64,000 nt of DNA from Verrucomicrobiota bacterium. GTDB taxonomy: Bacteria; Verrucomicrobiota; Verrucomicrobiia; Limisphaerales; UBA9464. Position 1 is the first letter of the stretch. Each line of letters opens with the position of its first letter. The notes beneath the pieces were generated by a model that did no database searches, was not told the DNA's origin, and saw only the letters and a program-made list of their open reading frames with translations. Shown here piece by piece: positions 1 through 9,431 of this stretch. A program made the position numbers and the translations under genes. The stretch covers positions 1-64,000 of the forward strand of contig JAFLEF010000014.1 of the NCBI GenBank assembly GCA_017309115.1, read 5' to 3'.

Positions 1-72
1 CTCGAGGTAAACGGGAACGAAAACCGACCCATTGCGGGCGGTGTAGACTTTGCCCAGTTTCTGCCCAGTCAT
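1..72 (-). CDS. N-terminal fragment of an unidentified protein
   Basis: An ATG at 72-70 on the minus strand opens a frame of 24 codons that runs off the window. The start reads MTGQKLGKVYTARNGSVFVP, which looks protein-like rather than random. The gene begins only about 30 bases from the 3' end of a tRNA gene, the usual place for a tyrosine recombinase of an integrated element, and a short basic beta-strand-like N-terminus would suit such a protein. That identity is only inference from position; no catalytic domain is visible. A weak AAGGAA lies about 15 bases upstream of the ATG. Confidence 0.35.
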   Translation of the reverse strand, partial: MTGQKLGKVYTARNGSVFVPVYLE

Positions 73-101
73 CTGATTTGAGCGAATTCCTTAGGAAATC
101 G

Positions 102-178
102 TGGTGCACGGGGCGGGGGTCGAACCCACAACCTTCGGCTTCGGAGACCGACGCTCTATCCAATTGAGCTACCCGTGC
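102..178 (-). tRNA. tRNA-Arg (anticodon CCG)
   Basis: The minus strand folds as a complete cloverleaf: acceptor GCACGGG/CCCGTGC, D stem GCTC/GAGC, anticodon stem TCGGT/GCCGA with loop CTCCGAA (anticodon CCG, reading CGG), and T arm GTGGG-TTCGACC-CCCGC. The discriminator base is A and the CCA end is encoded in the gene (minus-strand 104-102). It stands alone, downstream (in its own direction) of a composite repeat. Confidence 0.97.
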
Positions 179-260
179 AGCAGTTGAAGCGCGCGGAAAC
201 TAGTGAGCCAGCGGCTCGGCGGCAACGAGTTTATGAGGCGGACTCAGCGGGTAAGCGGCA

Positions 261-393
261 GGGCGACGCTCCGCGGAGCCGCGCCCCTGCGGACTCCACG
301 CGCATCTCTTCACCGGGACGCGCACGGCTCCGCGGAGCGTCGCCCTTCCGGGCTTCGCCTTTCCTTACCGCTTACCCCTTACCCCTTACCCTT
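261..393. repeat. Composite repeat: perfect nested palindrome plus heptamer array
   Basis: Bases 261-281 and 325-345 are perfect reverse complements over 21 bases (arm GGGCGACGCTCCGCGGAGCC plus one more G). Each arm contains its own 12-bp palindrome GCTCCGCGGAGC. From 346 to about 393 the sequence runs in a 7-base rhythm (TTCCGGG, CTTCGCC, TTTCCTT, ACCGCTT, ACCCCTT, ACCCCTT), ending at the stop codon of the downstream minus-strand transporter gene. The same two parts recur elsewhere in the window. Function is unknown; the fold resembles REP/BIME-type elements or a terminator at the transporter 3' end. Confidence 0.8.
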
Positions 394-1788
394 TCAGTAG
401 ATCCGGCCCCAGCGGCCCAAAACGGCGGCCAGGACCAATATCGCCCCCGAGAGCAACACCGGACGCAGCCGACCCAGGAGCGTTGGCGTCCCTTCTCCCG
501 ACTCTTGATTCGGAACCGAGGCACGGCGGACAAAGAACGCGGCCGCCAACATCAGCGCCACCAACCCCACCCAGGCGCACACCCAGCTGATGCGCGTAAA
601 GAAGGTCAGAACGTCCCCTTCCCCCGACCACACCCGGCGGCCCAGCATGACCGCGACATACCCCAGATACCCGGCCGCATCGGCCACGTACATAAGGTAA
701 CCGATGTTGCCCCGCTCGCGGGTCAGGGCAATGAGCCGCTCGAACACTGTCGCATGAACGGCCACGTAAGGGATGTAGAGCCCCAACCCCACAATCACCA
801 TGAACGTGAACCCCTCCAGTCGTCCCCATTGAAACGCCGCCAAGGCTCCCGCCAAAACCAGAAGTCCCAGTCCCGACAACGCCAGTGATCCGAGAAAGGC
901 GGTCCGGTTGTCCCGAATCCGACAGGCCATTCCGTTGATCACCGCCACACCCAAAGCCACCCACAGCTCGGACCGGGTGAACACTGCCGGCTGCCCCGTG
1001 GTCCCCAGACTGCGCCACAATTCTGGCGCAAAGTCGGCGCGCAGACTCCGCAGAATGGTGATGAGCAGATAGGCCAGTGTGATCAGCAGCAGGCCCGGCG
1101 CGTATTTGCGAAAGAATTGCCGCCGACTCCCGGCATCCATCGGAGCGCGTTCCGAACGCGCGGCCACGTCCTCCGCATTGGGCCGGGGAATGCGCTCCAG
1201 CATCGCCACGAATCCCACCAGCGGCAGGGCAAACAAAAGTCCGCACACCGCGGGCATCCAGCGTTCCGAGACTCCCGCGGCCAGCAACGAGGCGCCCACC
1301 GATTTCGTGAAGCCGTCAGCCAGAATAAAACTGGCGCACAACCCCGCCACGAACGCTTCGGTGAGCCTCCGACCTTCCAGAAATCCCAACACCAGACCGA
1401 ACACCATGCCCAGCGGCAGGCCATTGAAGAACAGGAACACCGCACTGTACGGCGCGGGCGTGAGCGCGAATCCCACCAGCGCCACCTCCGCCACAGCAAT
1501 CAAGCCGAGCAAAGTCCACGCCCGTCGCGTTGGGAGCATCTCGGCAATGACCTTGATTCCGATGAATTTCGACAGCGTGTAGCCCAGCACTTGGGCCGTC
1601 ACGAGCAGAGTCTTGAAGCCGTCGCCAAAAATCGCCGGGTCATAGGAGCCCGCGGTGAAGGGTTTGCGAAAACCATACATGCAGGCGTACGTGCCGAAGG
1701 CGGCCAGCCCACACCAAAGCGCCTGAACCCAGGGCTGACGTCGCCCGACCAGGCTCTCCCCGCCCGAGGTTGTCTCCACGGCCCGCAT
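394..1788 (-). CDS. DUF5690-type multi-pass transporter-like membrane protein
   Basis: The 464-residue protein has about twelve hydrophobic segments and the look of a divergent major-facilitator-fold carrier. The segment around residues 33-50 (GTYACMYGFRKPF) is the recognisable signature of the DUF5690 family. It follows the HD-domain and alcohol dehydrogenase genes on the same strand with short gaps (26 and 60 bases), so the three probably form an operon. Because both neighbours are of phosphonate-associated types, an uptake role for a phosphonate or its product is a reasonable inference, but no substrate can be read from the sequence. A palindromic repeat follows its stop codon directly. 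Confidence 0.8.
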   Translation of the reverse strand: MRAVETTSGGESLVGRRQPWVQALWCGLAAFGTYACMYGFRKPFTAGSYDPAIFGDGFKTLLVTAQVLGYTLSKFIGIKVIAEMLPTRRAWTLLGLIAVAEVALVGFALTPAPYSAVFLFFNGLPLGMVFGLVLGFLEGRRLTEAFVAGLCASFILADGFTKSVGASLLAAGVSERWMPAVCGLLFALPLVGFVAMLERIPRPNAEDVAARSERAPMDAGSRRQFFRKYAPGLLLITLAYLLITILRSLRADFAPELWRSLGTTGQPAVFTRSELWVALGVAVINGMACRIRDNRTAFLGSLALSGLGLLVLAGALAAFQWGRLEGFTFMVIVGLGLYIPYVAVHATVFERLIALTRERGNIGYLMYVADAAGYLGYVAVMLGRRVWSGEGDVLTFFTRISWVCAWVGLVALMLAAAFFVRRASVPNQESGEGTPTLLGRLRPVLLSGAILVLAAVLGRWGRIY

Positions 1789-1814
1789 CGTCGGCTGGAT
1801 CGACGGACGTTCCC

Positions 1815-2393
1815 TCAGGCTTCCCGACGAACCAGGGATTCCAACAGCGGACGGAACGCTTCCAGATCGGGCGTCGCGCGGTTCGGATCCTTCCCGAGAT
1901 CATCGTACCGACGCACCGCCACCGCCGGAGCGTACTGCGGATGCTGCTCAAACTCCCGCGCCTCCTCGTCAGTCATCACGCCACCCTGTAATCCCAGACT
2001 GCGCACCGACGCCTCGGAAAGTCCCGCCAGGTAACCCGCTTCCTTCCAGCACAGATACCGTTTGGACGCGGCGTGTAACCGCACGGGTTCCACTACTTCG
2101 GGTCCGAACCAACGGGCCAACCGGTTTGCGCCCACGTGCTCGTGCCGGGCATCAACGCCGCGTTCGGCAATGTCTTCCCCGAGGTCGTGCACCAAATGCC
2201 CGTAATCGTGCAGCAAACACGCCGCCACAATCTCCGGTGACTGACCCGCCAACTGCGCGAGTGTGGCGCACTGCAGGGCGTGTTGAAGTTCGGTCACGTT
2301 CTCGCCGTAACTGCGGTGCCCCTGCTCGCGAAAGGTTTGGAACAGATCAGACACCACCTCGGCGGCGGTGACCGGCGGATTGGGATTGGACAT
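1815..2393 (-). CDS. PhnZ-like HD-domain oxygenase (phosphonate catabolism type)
   Basis: This 192-residue protein matches the TIGR03276 style of phosphonate-associated HD proteins, whose characterised member PhnZ uses a mixed-valent di-iron centre to oxidise 2-amino-1-hydroxyethylphosphonate to glycine and phosphate. Metal ligand candidates are His38, His62-Asp63 and later histidines; the start of the helix reads YGENVTELQHALQCA (Tyr29, Glu31). In PhnZ the gating Tyr and Glu lie three residues apart; here they are two apart, so substrate preference may differ. No PhnY hydroxylase is visible in the window. The alcohol dehydrogenase gene lies just upstream on the same strand. Confidence 0.82.
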   Translation of the reverse strand: MSNPNPPVTAAEVVSDLFQTFREQGHRSYGENVTELQHALQCATLAQLAGQSPEIVAACLLHDYGHLVHDLGEDIAERGVDARHEHVGANRLARWFGPEVVEPVRLHAASKRYLCWKEAGYLAGLSEASVRSLGLQGGVMTDEEAREFEQHPQYAPAVAVRRYDDLGKDPNRATPDLEAFRPLLESLVRREA

Positions 2394-2453
2394 CCCGCTT
2401 AGGGTGAGCCGAATTCCGTCAGCGGCGGCAGTTAAGAACCGGTCACAAACCCG

Positions 2454-3491
2454 TTACGGTTGCAACGAGACCCGGGGCCAGACTCCGCTTTCGGCCAACA
2501 CGATGGCCTCCGCCAACTCCCGAAGCGGACGCGGTGGCGCCACCAGGCGATCCCACGGATGCAACCGCGCCCGTGTGGCCAAGAACGACACCGCGGCGGC
2601 TAGGTGCCGCGGCGCATAGTTGTGCGTGCCGCGAACAGTCAGGCACTTGCGAATCACGGTCTCGCCGCTGAGCTGGAGTTGCGACTGCGGGTGGACCATG
2701 CCGGCCCAGGCGTAGACTCCCCCCGGCCGAAGCCAACGAATGCCCTGAGCCACCAATTCCGGCGCGCCAGCAACTTCCACGACCAACCCGGCCGAGTTCT
2801 CCGGGAGGGCTGCAGTGGAATCAGCTTCCCAGGGTTCTCCGCCGAACGCCTCCGCCAGAGCGAGTCGGGACGCCTGCCGATCCACCAACACCACCCGTTT
2901 CCAGCCGGCTGCCCGCAACAAGAGGCACCCGTACAGGCCCAGCAAACCCGCCCCCTGAATCACGGCCAATTCGCCGCCCGACGAGTAGGGCTCCGTCACC
3001 GCGCACATCGTGGCCAAGGCACAGTTCGCCGGGGCGGCCATGCGATCCGTGACCGCCTCAGGCAACGGGATCAACGCCGTGCCGGCCCGCAACACCACAT
3101 GGGAGGCGTAACACCCGTTAAGTCCGGAACCGTTGTCCAGCGGTGCGTGCCCGTACTTGAAGAGTCGCTCGCATTTTTGGGGCAGGTCCCATTGCCGGCA
3201 CGCCGGGCATTGACCACAGCTGTCGGCCAAGGTCCAGGTCACTCGGCGTCCGAGCCACTCCGGATCCCGTCCCTCGCCAACCCCCACGACCCGACCCACC
3301 GCTTCGTGCCCGAGCACACAGGGGGTCGGCTCCTGCCGACGGCCGCTAAGCGTGTGCAAATCCGATCCGCAAATCGTCGCGAGACTGATCTCCACCAGGA
3401 CTTCGCCAGGCGCAAGCTCGGGGCACTCCAGGGTGCGAAACTCCCAAGGGGCGCCTGGGCCATGAAACACCGCAGCGAAGGCATGAGGCAT
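2454..3491 (-). CDS. Zinc-dependent alcohol dehydrogenase, phosphonate-catabolism-associated type
   Basis: A 345-residue medium-chain dehydrogenase. Cys41 and the His62-Glu63 pair (GHEAVGRVVG) fit the catalytic zinc site, and Cys92, Cys95, Cys98 and Cys107 the structural zinc lobe. The nucleotide-binding region shows a modified glycine-rich turn near QGAGLLGLYG. The overall pattern (CGSDLHTLSG at the start, PANCALATM in the middle) fits the TIGR03366 group found beside phosphonate genes. It is the first gene of a probable three-gene operon with the PhnZ-like oxygenase and the DUF5690 carrier. The exact substrate is unknown. Confidence 0.85.
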   Translation of the reverse strand: MPHAFAAVFHGPGAPWEFRTLECPELAPGEVLVEISLATICGSDLHTLSGRRQEPTPCVLGHEAVGRVVGVGEGRDPEWLGRRVTWTLADSCGQCPACRQWDLPQKCERLFKYGHAPLDNGSGLNGCYASHVVLRAGTALIPLPEAVTDRMAAPANCALATMCAVTEPYSSGGELAVIQGAGLLGLYGCLLLRAAGWKRVVLVDRQASRLALAEAFGGEPWEADSTAALPENSAGLVVEVAGAPELVAQGIRWLRPGGVYAWAGMVHPQSQLQLSGETVIRKCLTVRGTHNYAPRHLAAAVSFLATRARLHPWDRLVAPPRPLRELAEAIVLAESGVWPRVSLQP

Positions 3492-3615
3492 GATCCGGAT
3501 ATGCGTCTTCGGCGGACCGACGTCACGTCACAAATGCTCCCGACGGATTCCGGTGGGCGGACCTTCCTCAGGCACTCTTGGACATTTTTCAAGATTCCAG
3601 CCTACGCTCGCCGCC

Positions 3616-5019
3616 ATGTCACCGGCGCCCCATTCCCACGCCCGCCGACATGCCTTCACGTTTCTCAACGGTCGGGCGCGCGAAGGGGTCACGGTGATCA
3701 GCCGGCGTTCGTTGCTCAAGGCGAGTCTGGCGGGCTGGGCCGGATTGAGCCTGCCGGATCTCCTGCGCCTGCGGGCCGAACTCAGTCCGCAACGTCCCGC
3801 CCTGCGACGTTCCAAGTCCGTCATTCTGCTCTGGATGACCGGAGGCCCGTCGCACATCGACATGTGGGATGTGAAACCCGACATGCCCTCGGAGATTCGC
3901 GGGCCCTTCAAGGACATCCCCACCAAGCTGCCCGGGGTGCATCTGTGCGAGTACCTGCCCAAACAGGCCGCCCTGATGGACAAGTTCACGCTGATTCGTT
4001 CCGTGGACTGCCGGGACAGTAACCACGAGCCGGATCACGTGATGCAGACGGGACATCGCGCCGCCACACCGCGGACCAATCCCCAGGGGCATCTGTATCC
4101 GTCCATTGGCTCCGCCGTCGCCCGGTTTCGCGGCCCCAACCACCCGGGCTTGCCGGCGCACGTCGTACTGAACCTGAAGGACAAGTCCCACATCGCCGGC
4201 GCGGGCTGGCTGGGCCAGGCCTACAATCCCTTTCTCGGCGACAATGTGGACCGGTTGTTTCGTTTGCCCGCAGGTCTGACTTTGGACCGACTTCAGAACC
4301 GAAGAACCCTGCTTCAACAGATGGATCAACTGCGTACCGATCTCGACGCCTCGGGTCAGATGGAAGCCACCGATCGTTTCGCTCAACAGGCCTTTGATTT
4401 GGTGGCCGGTTCGCGCGCCCAGGAGGCCTTTGATCTCTCGCGAGAGTCAGCCCGCATGCGAGAACGCTATGGCTCCCATGACTGGTGTCAGCAGGCCCTG
4501 CTGGCGCGAAGGCTGGTGCAGGCTGGGGTCAGCTTCGTGACGCTGGATCTCAGCAATCACTCCGCCTCCGGCACCTGGGATACCCACGGGGACAACATCC
4601 CGCCGTACGGGGGAATCTGGAACGGGCTTCGTCCGCTGCTGCCGGTCTTCGATCATCTGATCACCACGCTGGTTCAGGACCTGGAAGAACAAGGACTGCT
4701 CCAGGACACACTAGTGCTGGCGATGGGTGAATTTGGCCGGACACCCAAGCTAGGAACCCAGGGCAGTACCGACGGACGCGACCATTGGCCGGTGGTGATG
4801 TCGGTGTGTCTGGCCGGCGGGGAGTTCCGACATGGCCAAGTCATCGGATCCTCCACGCGCGATGGCGGCGAGATCGACCAGCGACCGGTCACTCCCGGGG
4901 ATCTGGCCGCCACGTTGTACCATCATTTGGGCATTCCGCTGGACACCACCTTCACCGATCATCAAGGCCGACCCATATTCCTGGTCGAAAACGGGGCGCC
5001 CCTGCGGGAACTCCTCTGA
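3616..5019 (+). CDS. DUF1501 family Tat-exported protein
   Basis: The 467-residue product is a DUF1501 protein, a sulfatase/alkaline-phosphatase-fold family abundant in Planctomycetes and Verrucomicrobia. A twin-arginine signal is visible (SRRSLLKASLAGWAG, Arg30-Arg31). Family landmarks include LLWMTGGPSHIDMWDVKP near the N-terminus and LAMGEFGRTPKLG in the second half. The ATG at 3616 is chosen because the sequence before it has no protein character and the Tat region then sits near residue 30. These genes usually pair with a DUF1549/DUF1553 cytochrome-like partner; none is present here. It is divergent from the alcohol dehydrogenase gene. Confidence 0.9.
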   Translation: MSPAPHSHARRHAFTFLNGRAREGVTVISRRSLLKASLAGWAGLSLPDLLRLRAELSPQRPALRRSKSVILLWMTGGPSHIDMWDVKPDMPSEIRGPFKDIPTKLPGVHLCEYLPKQAALMDKFTLIRSVDCRDSNHEPDHVMQTGHRAATPRTNPQGHLYPSIGSAVARFRGPNHPGLPAHVVLNLKDKSHIAGAGWLGQAYNPFLGDNVDRLFRLPAGLTLDRLQNRRTLLQQMDQLRTDLDASGQMEATDRFAQQAFDLVAGSRAQEAFDLSRESARMRERYGSHDWCQQALLARRLVQAGVSFVTLDLSNHSASGTWDTHGDNIPPYGGIWNGLRPLLPVFDHLITTLVQDLEEQGLLQDTLVLAMGEFGRTPKLGTQGSTDGRDHWPVVMSVCLAGGEFRHGQVIGSSTRDGGEIDQRPVTPGDLAATLYHHLGIPLDTTFTDHQGRPIFLVENGAPLRELL

Positions 5020-5159
5020 TTTTCCCCGGCTCCGGCACGGATTTCTATCGAGTGGTCGCAGGCGCTCTGGCAGTCTCCCGCCGCTCAATCCCCGTGAACT
5101 GGTACCCGGAATCCACGTTTGTCGGCCGCCGCCTCCCGCGGCTGCGTTCCTGTCCGTCC

Positions 5160-6206
5160 ATGAACTCTTTTCTGCCCCGACTCCTCCCCCATTTACTTCT
5201 CGGCCTAGCCCTCGGATTTGCCGGATGCAAGCCGTCCTCCGAAGCCCCAAGCGCACCCTCCGGTTCCGCTTCCGGTAGTTCCGCCAAGAAGAAGGTCGCC
5301 TTCGTCAGCAACGGCGTGGCGTCGTTCTGGACGATTGCCGCCGCCGGAGTGAAGGCCGCTGGAGAAAAGACCGGTGTGACGACCGAAACGCTCATGCCGG
5401 TGGAAGGAATCAGCGATCAGAAACGCATCATCGAGGACCTTCTCACCCGCGGCATCGATGGCATCGCCGTCAGCCCGATTGATCCGGTGAACCAGACCGA
5501 TCTGCTCAATCGCGCCGCGAAGCGCACGGCGTTGGTGACCGCCGATTCCGATGCCCCAGACAGCAACCGCGCCGTGTACATTGGCATGGACAACTACCAA
5601 GCCGGCCGGCTCTGCGGCGACCTGGTCCGCGAAGCCATGCCCAACGGTGGCACGGTCATGCTGTTCATCGGCCGCCTTGAACAGGACAACGCCAAGCGCC
5701 GCCGTCAGGGCGTGATCGATGCCATCCTTGGACGGCCGTCCAACCCCGGCAATTTCGACCCGCCGTCCGGGGTGATCGAAGGCAACGGCTTCAAGATTCT
5801 GGGAACTCTCACCGACCAATTCGATCGCGCCAAGGGCAAGGCCAACGCCGAAGATGCCCTCGCCAAGTATCCCGACCTCGGCTGCATGGTTGGCCTCTTT
5901 GCCTACAACCCGCCGCTGATGCTCGAAGCCCTCGCCCAAGCCAACAAGCTGGGCAAGGTCAAGGTGGTCGCTTTCGACGAGGACGATGCCACGCTGGAGG
6001 GAATCCAGAAGGGCTCCGTCCACGGCACCGTTGTTCAGAATCCGTACCTCTACGGCTACAAGTCGGTCGAAGTCTTGGCGGAACTGGCCAAGGGCAATCA
6101 GGCGGTGGTTCCCGCGAGCAAGTTCATCGACATTCCCGCCCGCCAGATTCGCAAGGCCAACGTGGATGAGTTCTGGGCCGACTTGAAGGCCAAGACCGGC
6201 AAGTGA
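5160..6206 (+). CDS. Sugar ABC transporter substrate-binding lipoprotein
   Basis: The 348-residue protein starts with a lipoprotein signal (hydrophobic stretch ending GFAGC, lipidated Cys23), a Ser/Ala-rich linker, then a two-lobed type I periplasmic-binding fold of the ribose-binding kind ([34 protein letters not shown]-like hinge region; [14 protein letters not shown]). It should deliver a sugar to the ATPase and permease encoded immediately downstream. The ATG at 5160 is the only start that leaves a clean lipoprotein signal. The ligand cannot be assigned; ribose-, xylose- or inositol-type sugars are all possible. Confidence 0.92.
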   Translation: MNSFLPRLLPHLLLGLALGFAGCKPSSEAPSAPSGSASGSSAKKKVAFVSNGVASFWTIAAAGVKAAGEKTGVTTETLMPVEGISDQKRIIEDLLTRGIDGIAVSPIDPVNQTDLLNRAAKRTALVTADSDAPDSNRAVYIGMDNYQAGRLCGDLVREAMPNGGTVMLFIGRLEQDNAKRRRQGVIDAILGRPSNPGNFDPPSGVIEGNGFKILGTLTDQFDRAKGKANAEDALAKYPDLGCMVGLFAYNPPLMLEALAQANKLGKVKVVAFDEDDATLEGIQKGSVHGTVVQNPYLYGYKSVEVLAELAKGNQAVVPASKFIDIPARQIRKANVDEFWADLKAKTGK

Positions 6207-6219
6207 CGCCCGCGCCGCA

Positions 6220-7743
6220 ATGACGCCGCCGCTGCTGCAAGCCCTTCGGCTGACCAAATCCTTTCCCGGTGTTCGCGCCCTCAAAGGGGTCAGCCTGACC
6301 CTGCACCCGGGCGAAGTGCTGTCGGTCATCGGCGAAAACGGGGCCGGCAAAAGCACGCTCATGAAGATTCTCGCCGGGGTGCAAACTCCGGACTCCGGCG
6401 AGATCCGCCTGGACGGTCAACCGATCGAACTGCGGTCGGTTCACGACGCTCAGAAGTACGGCATCGCCCTGATTCATCAGGAACTGAATCTGGCGGACAA
6501 TCTGGAGGTCGCGGCCAACATCTTTCTCGGCCGGGAACACCTGCGCTGGGGACTCATTGATACGCAACGACTTTATCGCGAAGCGGAGACGTTCCTGACC
6601 GCCGTCGGACTTGAGGTGCATCCCGCCACCCGCGTCAGTGAACTCAGTCTGGGTCAGCAGCAGTTGGTGGAGATCGCCAAAGCGCTGTCGGTCCAAGCCC
6701 GGGTCCTGATCATGGACGAGCCAACCTCGAGCCTCTCGAGCAGCGAAGCCGCCACCTTGTTCCGGGTCATCCGGGATCTGCGCAGCCGAGGCGTGAGCCT
6801 GGTGTACATCTCGCATCGACTGGGCGAGGTGAAGGAACTCTCCGACCGGGTGACGGTCCTTCGGGACGGCGAGAATGCTGGGGATCTGGAACGCGCGGAA
6901 ATCCACCATGCCGCGATGGTGCGTCTGATGGTTGGTCGGGATCTGTCGCAGTTTTATGCGCACGAACCGCATCCCCCTGGGGCGCCCGTGCTACAGGTTC
7001 GCGATCTGCGAACCCCGGCGAATCCCCGGCATCCCGTGAGCTTCGAAGTCCGCGCCGGGGAGATTGTCGGCATGGCCGGTTTGATTGGAGCCGGACGCAC
7101 CGAAGTTCTCGAAGCCTTGTTCGGAGTAACCCCGGCGGTCAGTGGTTCCATTCGGCTGGGCGGAACCGACGTTCGGCCGGAGTCACCCGAAGATGCCATT
7201 GCCGCGGGAATGGCTCTGGTCCCGGAGGATCGGAAACATCAGGGCGTGATTTTGGAAATGGCCGTCCGCACCAACCTCAGCCTGGCCAGCCTCCGCCAGG
7301 ATCAACAGCACGGCTTTCTCAATCGAACGCGGGAAGCCAGTCTGAGCGAGGAAATGATCCGCTCGCTTCGGATCAAGACGCCGTCGGAAAACCAGCCGGT
7401 TCAATTTCTCTCCGGCGGCAATCAGCAGAAAGTGGTTCTCGGAAAATGGCTCGCCCTTCGACCTAAGGTGCTGCTGCTCGACGAACCCACCCGAGGCATT
7501 GATGTCGGGGCCAAGCACGAGATTTACCGGTTGATGGAGGAGTTGTCTCGGGCCGGCGTGGCCATCCTGTTTGTCTCGAGCGAACTCGAGGAGATTCTCG
7601 GTCTCTCAGATCGCGTGCTCGTGCTGCACGAAGGCAGACTCACCGGTGAACTGGCCCGCGCCGATCTCAGCGAAGAAGCCGTCCTCCATCTCGCGACCGA
7701 CACCCTGCCGCCTGATCCCGTTCCTGCTTCCCCCGCCCCATGA
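6220..7743 (+). CDS. Sugar ABC transporter ATP-binding protein (RbsA-like, two ATPase domains)
   Basis: A 507-residue duplicated ATPase. The first domain has Walker [10 protein letters not shown] (38-46), signature [15 protein letters not shown] and Walker [10 protein letters not shown]. The second has the degenerate Walker A usual for this family ([10 protein letters not shown]), signature [14 protein letters not shown] and Walker [15 protein letters not shown]. Length and layout match RbsA/XylG/MglA proteins. Its stop codon overlaps the permease start (ATGA at 7740-7743), so the two are translationally coupled; the binding-protein gene ends 13 bases upstream. Confidence 0.95.
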   Translation: MTPPLLQALRLTKSFPGVRALKGVSLTLHPGEVLSVIGENGAGKSTLMKILAGVQTPDSGEIRLDGQPIELRSVHDAQKYGIALIHQELNLADNLEVAANIFLGREHLRWGLIDTQRLYREAETFLTAVGLEVHPATRVSELSLGQQQLVEIAKALSVQARVLIMDEPTSSLSSSEAATLFRVIRDLRSRGVSLVYISHRLGEVKELSDRVTVLRDGENAGDLERAEIHHAAMVRLMVGRDLSQFYAHEPHPPGAPVLQVRDLRTPANPRHPVSFEVRAGEIVGMAGLIGAGRTEVLEALFGVTPAVSGSIRLGGTDVRPESPEDAIAAGMALVPEDRKHQGVILEMAVRTNLSLASLRQDQQHGFLNRTREASLSEEMIRSLRIKTPSENQPVQFLSGGNQQKVVLGKWLALRPKVLLLDEPTRGIDVGAKHEIYRLMEELSRAGVAILFVSSELEEILGLSDRVLVLHEGRLTGELARADLSEEAVLHLATDTLPPDPVPASPAP

Positions 7744-8729
7744 AAAAGATCCTCGGCATCACCACGCTGTTGTTCGTGGTCTGCGTGCTGACCTCGCTGG
7801 CCAGCGACAGCTTTCTCAGCGCCTACAACCTGGAGAACCTCGTCCGACGTACCGCGCTCTTCGGCATCATCAGCATTGGCGTCGCCTTCGTCATTGTGAC
7901 CGGCGGTATCGATCTCTCCATCGGATCCGTGGTGTGTCTGGTCGGCTGTGGTCTGCCCTGGCTGCTGACCACTCAGGGCTGGTCCGTTCCGGCCGCTCTA
8001 TTGGCCGTCACCGCCCTTTCCCTGAGCATCGGACTGTTCCACGGATTGCTGATCACCAAGCTGAAGCTCCCACCGTTCGTGGTCACCCTGTGTGGACTGC
8101 TTCTCTACCGCGGCATTGCGCGGGGTTTTACCCGGGACCAAACCGTCGGCTTCGGCAGCGACTTCAAGGGATTGCGAACTCTCGCCACGGGTGAAATTCC
8201 CCTGCCCTTCCTGGGCGGTTTCTCCCTTCCGGCCCCATGGATTTTTCTGCTCGTGGTGGCGGTGCTGGCTGCCGTGTTTCTGAACCGCACCATCTACGGT
8301 CGCTATCTGCTCGCCCTGGGCCGCAATGAAGAAGCCGCGCGCTACAGTGGCATCAACACCGACCGCATGGTGATCCTGGCCTACGTGATTAGTTCGGGTT
8401 TGGCCGGACTGGGTGGAATTCTGTTCGTCCTCGACGTGAACTCCGCGCAACCGGTCGACTTCGGAAACTTTTACGAATTGTACGCCATCGCCGCTGCGGT
8501 CTTGGGCGGCTGCAGTCTGCGCGGCGGCGAAGGCACCATCGTAGGGGTGATTGTCGGCGCCGCCCTGATGCAGGTGTTGCGCAACATGATCACGCTGGTG
8601 ACGACCCACAACAACATCGAGTTCGCCATCATTGGCGCAGTCATCCTGGCTGGCGTTATCGCCGACGAACTGGTCAAACGCTACGCTATTCGCCGCCGCG
8701 CCGCCCGTGCCTTGGCGGCGGAGGGGTGA
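7740..8729 (+). CDS. Sugar ABC transporter permease (RbsC-like)
   Basis: The 329-residue protein is hydrophobic throughout, with about eight to ten membrane segments, and carries RbsC-family landmarks: [19 protein letters not shown] near residue 50 and the C-terminal [22 protein letters not shown] loop region. It completes the importer with the two upstream genes and starts inside the stop codon of the ATPase gene. No sugar kinase or regulator gene is adjacent, so the substrate stays open. A heptamer array (AAGCGGT) begins seven bases after the stop codon. Confidence 0.95.
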   Translation: MKKILGITTLLFVVCVLTSLASDSFLSAYNLENLVRRTALFGIISIGVAFVIVTGGIDLSIGSVVCLVGCGLPWLLTTQGWSVPAALLAVTALSLSIGLFHGLLITKLKLPPFVVTLCGLLLYRGIARGFTRDQTVGFGSDFKGLRTLATGEIPLPFLGGFSLPAPWIFLLVVAVLAAVFLNRTIYGRYLLALGRNEEAARYSGINTDRMVILAYVISSGLAGLGGILFVLDVNSAQPVDFGNFYELYAIAAAVLGGCSLRGGEGTIVGVIVGAALMQVLRNMITLVTTHNNIEFAIIGAVILAGVIADELVKRYAIRRRAARALAAEG

Positions 8730-8735
8730 ATGGCA

Positions 8736-8860
8736 AAGCGGTAAGCGGTAAGCGGCAAGATCGGCAGGGCGAGGTTCCACCGAGCCGTCCGCGTCATGTC
8801 GAAAATTCAAGTCACCACTCCACCAAGGCCGACGCTCCGCTGCGCTACGGGCCCGCGCCC
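8736..8860. repeat. Heptamer array and degenerate palindrome copy
   Basis: Directly after the permease gene comes AAGCGGT, AAGCGGT, AAGCGGC, AAGATCG (8736-8763) in exact 7-base register, followed from about 8766 by GGGCGAGGTTCCACCGAGCC, a decayed version of the palindrome arm seen at 261. A second arm-like stretch (GACGCTCCGCTGCGCTACGG) lies near 8831. The order, heptamers then palindrome, matches the copies at 0.26 and 11.7 kb. It fills the whole space between two convergent genes. Confidence 0.65.
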
Positions 8861-8864
8861 AATT

Positions 8865-9431
8865 TCACCGAATAGACCGACTGAGCAGAGCCCGAAACTG
8901 CGTCAGATTCTCCGGGGCTTCTTTCAGAGCGAGCAAGGGAATGAGCTCCCGTTCGATCAATTCGACATCCAATCGACGACCTTGGCGTTGCAGTATCCGT
9001 TCCACGTCGGCCCAGTCTTGGGCTCTTGCCGCAAAGACTTTGTGGACGATGAGATCTTCCGCCGAACAGGTCCGCAGGCTGAGACCCGGCACCGCCTGCC
9101 AATCACTGGATCGAGCCACTGAGGATACTTCAAACGGCAAACCTCCCAGAGCAATGTCTAAACCCACACCGTTAGGATGCCGGAGGAGTAGCACGCGTGC
9201 CCGTTTGGCGAATTCTCGAGCATCGGAGAGCCGGGCTGGGAACGCACTGAGCAAAGTGTCTATATAGTCCTCATCATAGACAAAGTGGGTCAATAAGGTG
9301 AGGTCGGCATCGAGGGTTTGGCGAGGTTCGCCCCATCGCTGGAGGGCAACGCCGCCGATGAAGCAGAACTCCCAACCACGACCCAGGCAAAAATTGTGGA
9401 GGTCGGCCGCAGCGGCATAGACTTGGTTCAT
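8865..9431 (-). CDS. AbiEii/MNT-type nucleotidyltransferase-like protein
   Basis: This 188-residue protein carries the nucleotidyltransferase core: FIGGVALQRWGEPRQTLDAD with Gly26-Gly27 and the acidic pair Asp41/Asp43, a third acidic strand candidate near GLDIALGGLPFE, and SAEDLIVHKVFAARAQDWAD, a pattern common to AbiEii-type toxin-like proteins. Such enzymes transfer nucleotides to tRNA or proteins. The gene begins inside the stop codon of the small upstream gene (ATGA at 9431-9428), so the pair is likely made together, as in toxin-antitoxin units. Toxicity is not shown by sequence. Confidence 0.8.
   Translation of the reverse strand: MNQVYAAAADLHNFCLGRGWEFCFIGGVALQRWGEPRQTLDADLTLLTHFVYDEDYIDTLLSAFPARLSDAREFAKRARVLLLRHPNGVGLDIALGGLPFEVSSVARSSDWQAVPGLSLRTCSAEDLIVHKVFAARAQDWADVERILQRQGRRLDVELIERELIPLLALKEAPENLTQFRALLSRSIR

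Noticed and set aside
1117-2034. Long plus-strand reading frame of 305 codons opposite the transporter and HD genes
   Set aside because: It is antisense to two recognisable proteins, is rich in Arg/His/Gln as antisense frames of GC-rich genes are, and matches nothing.
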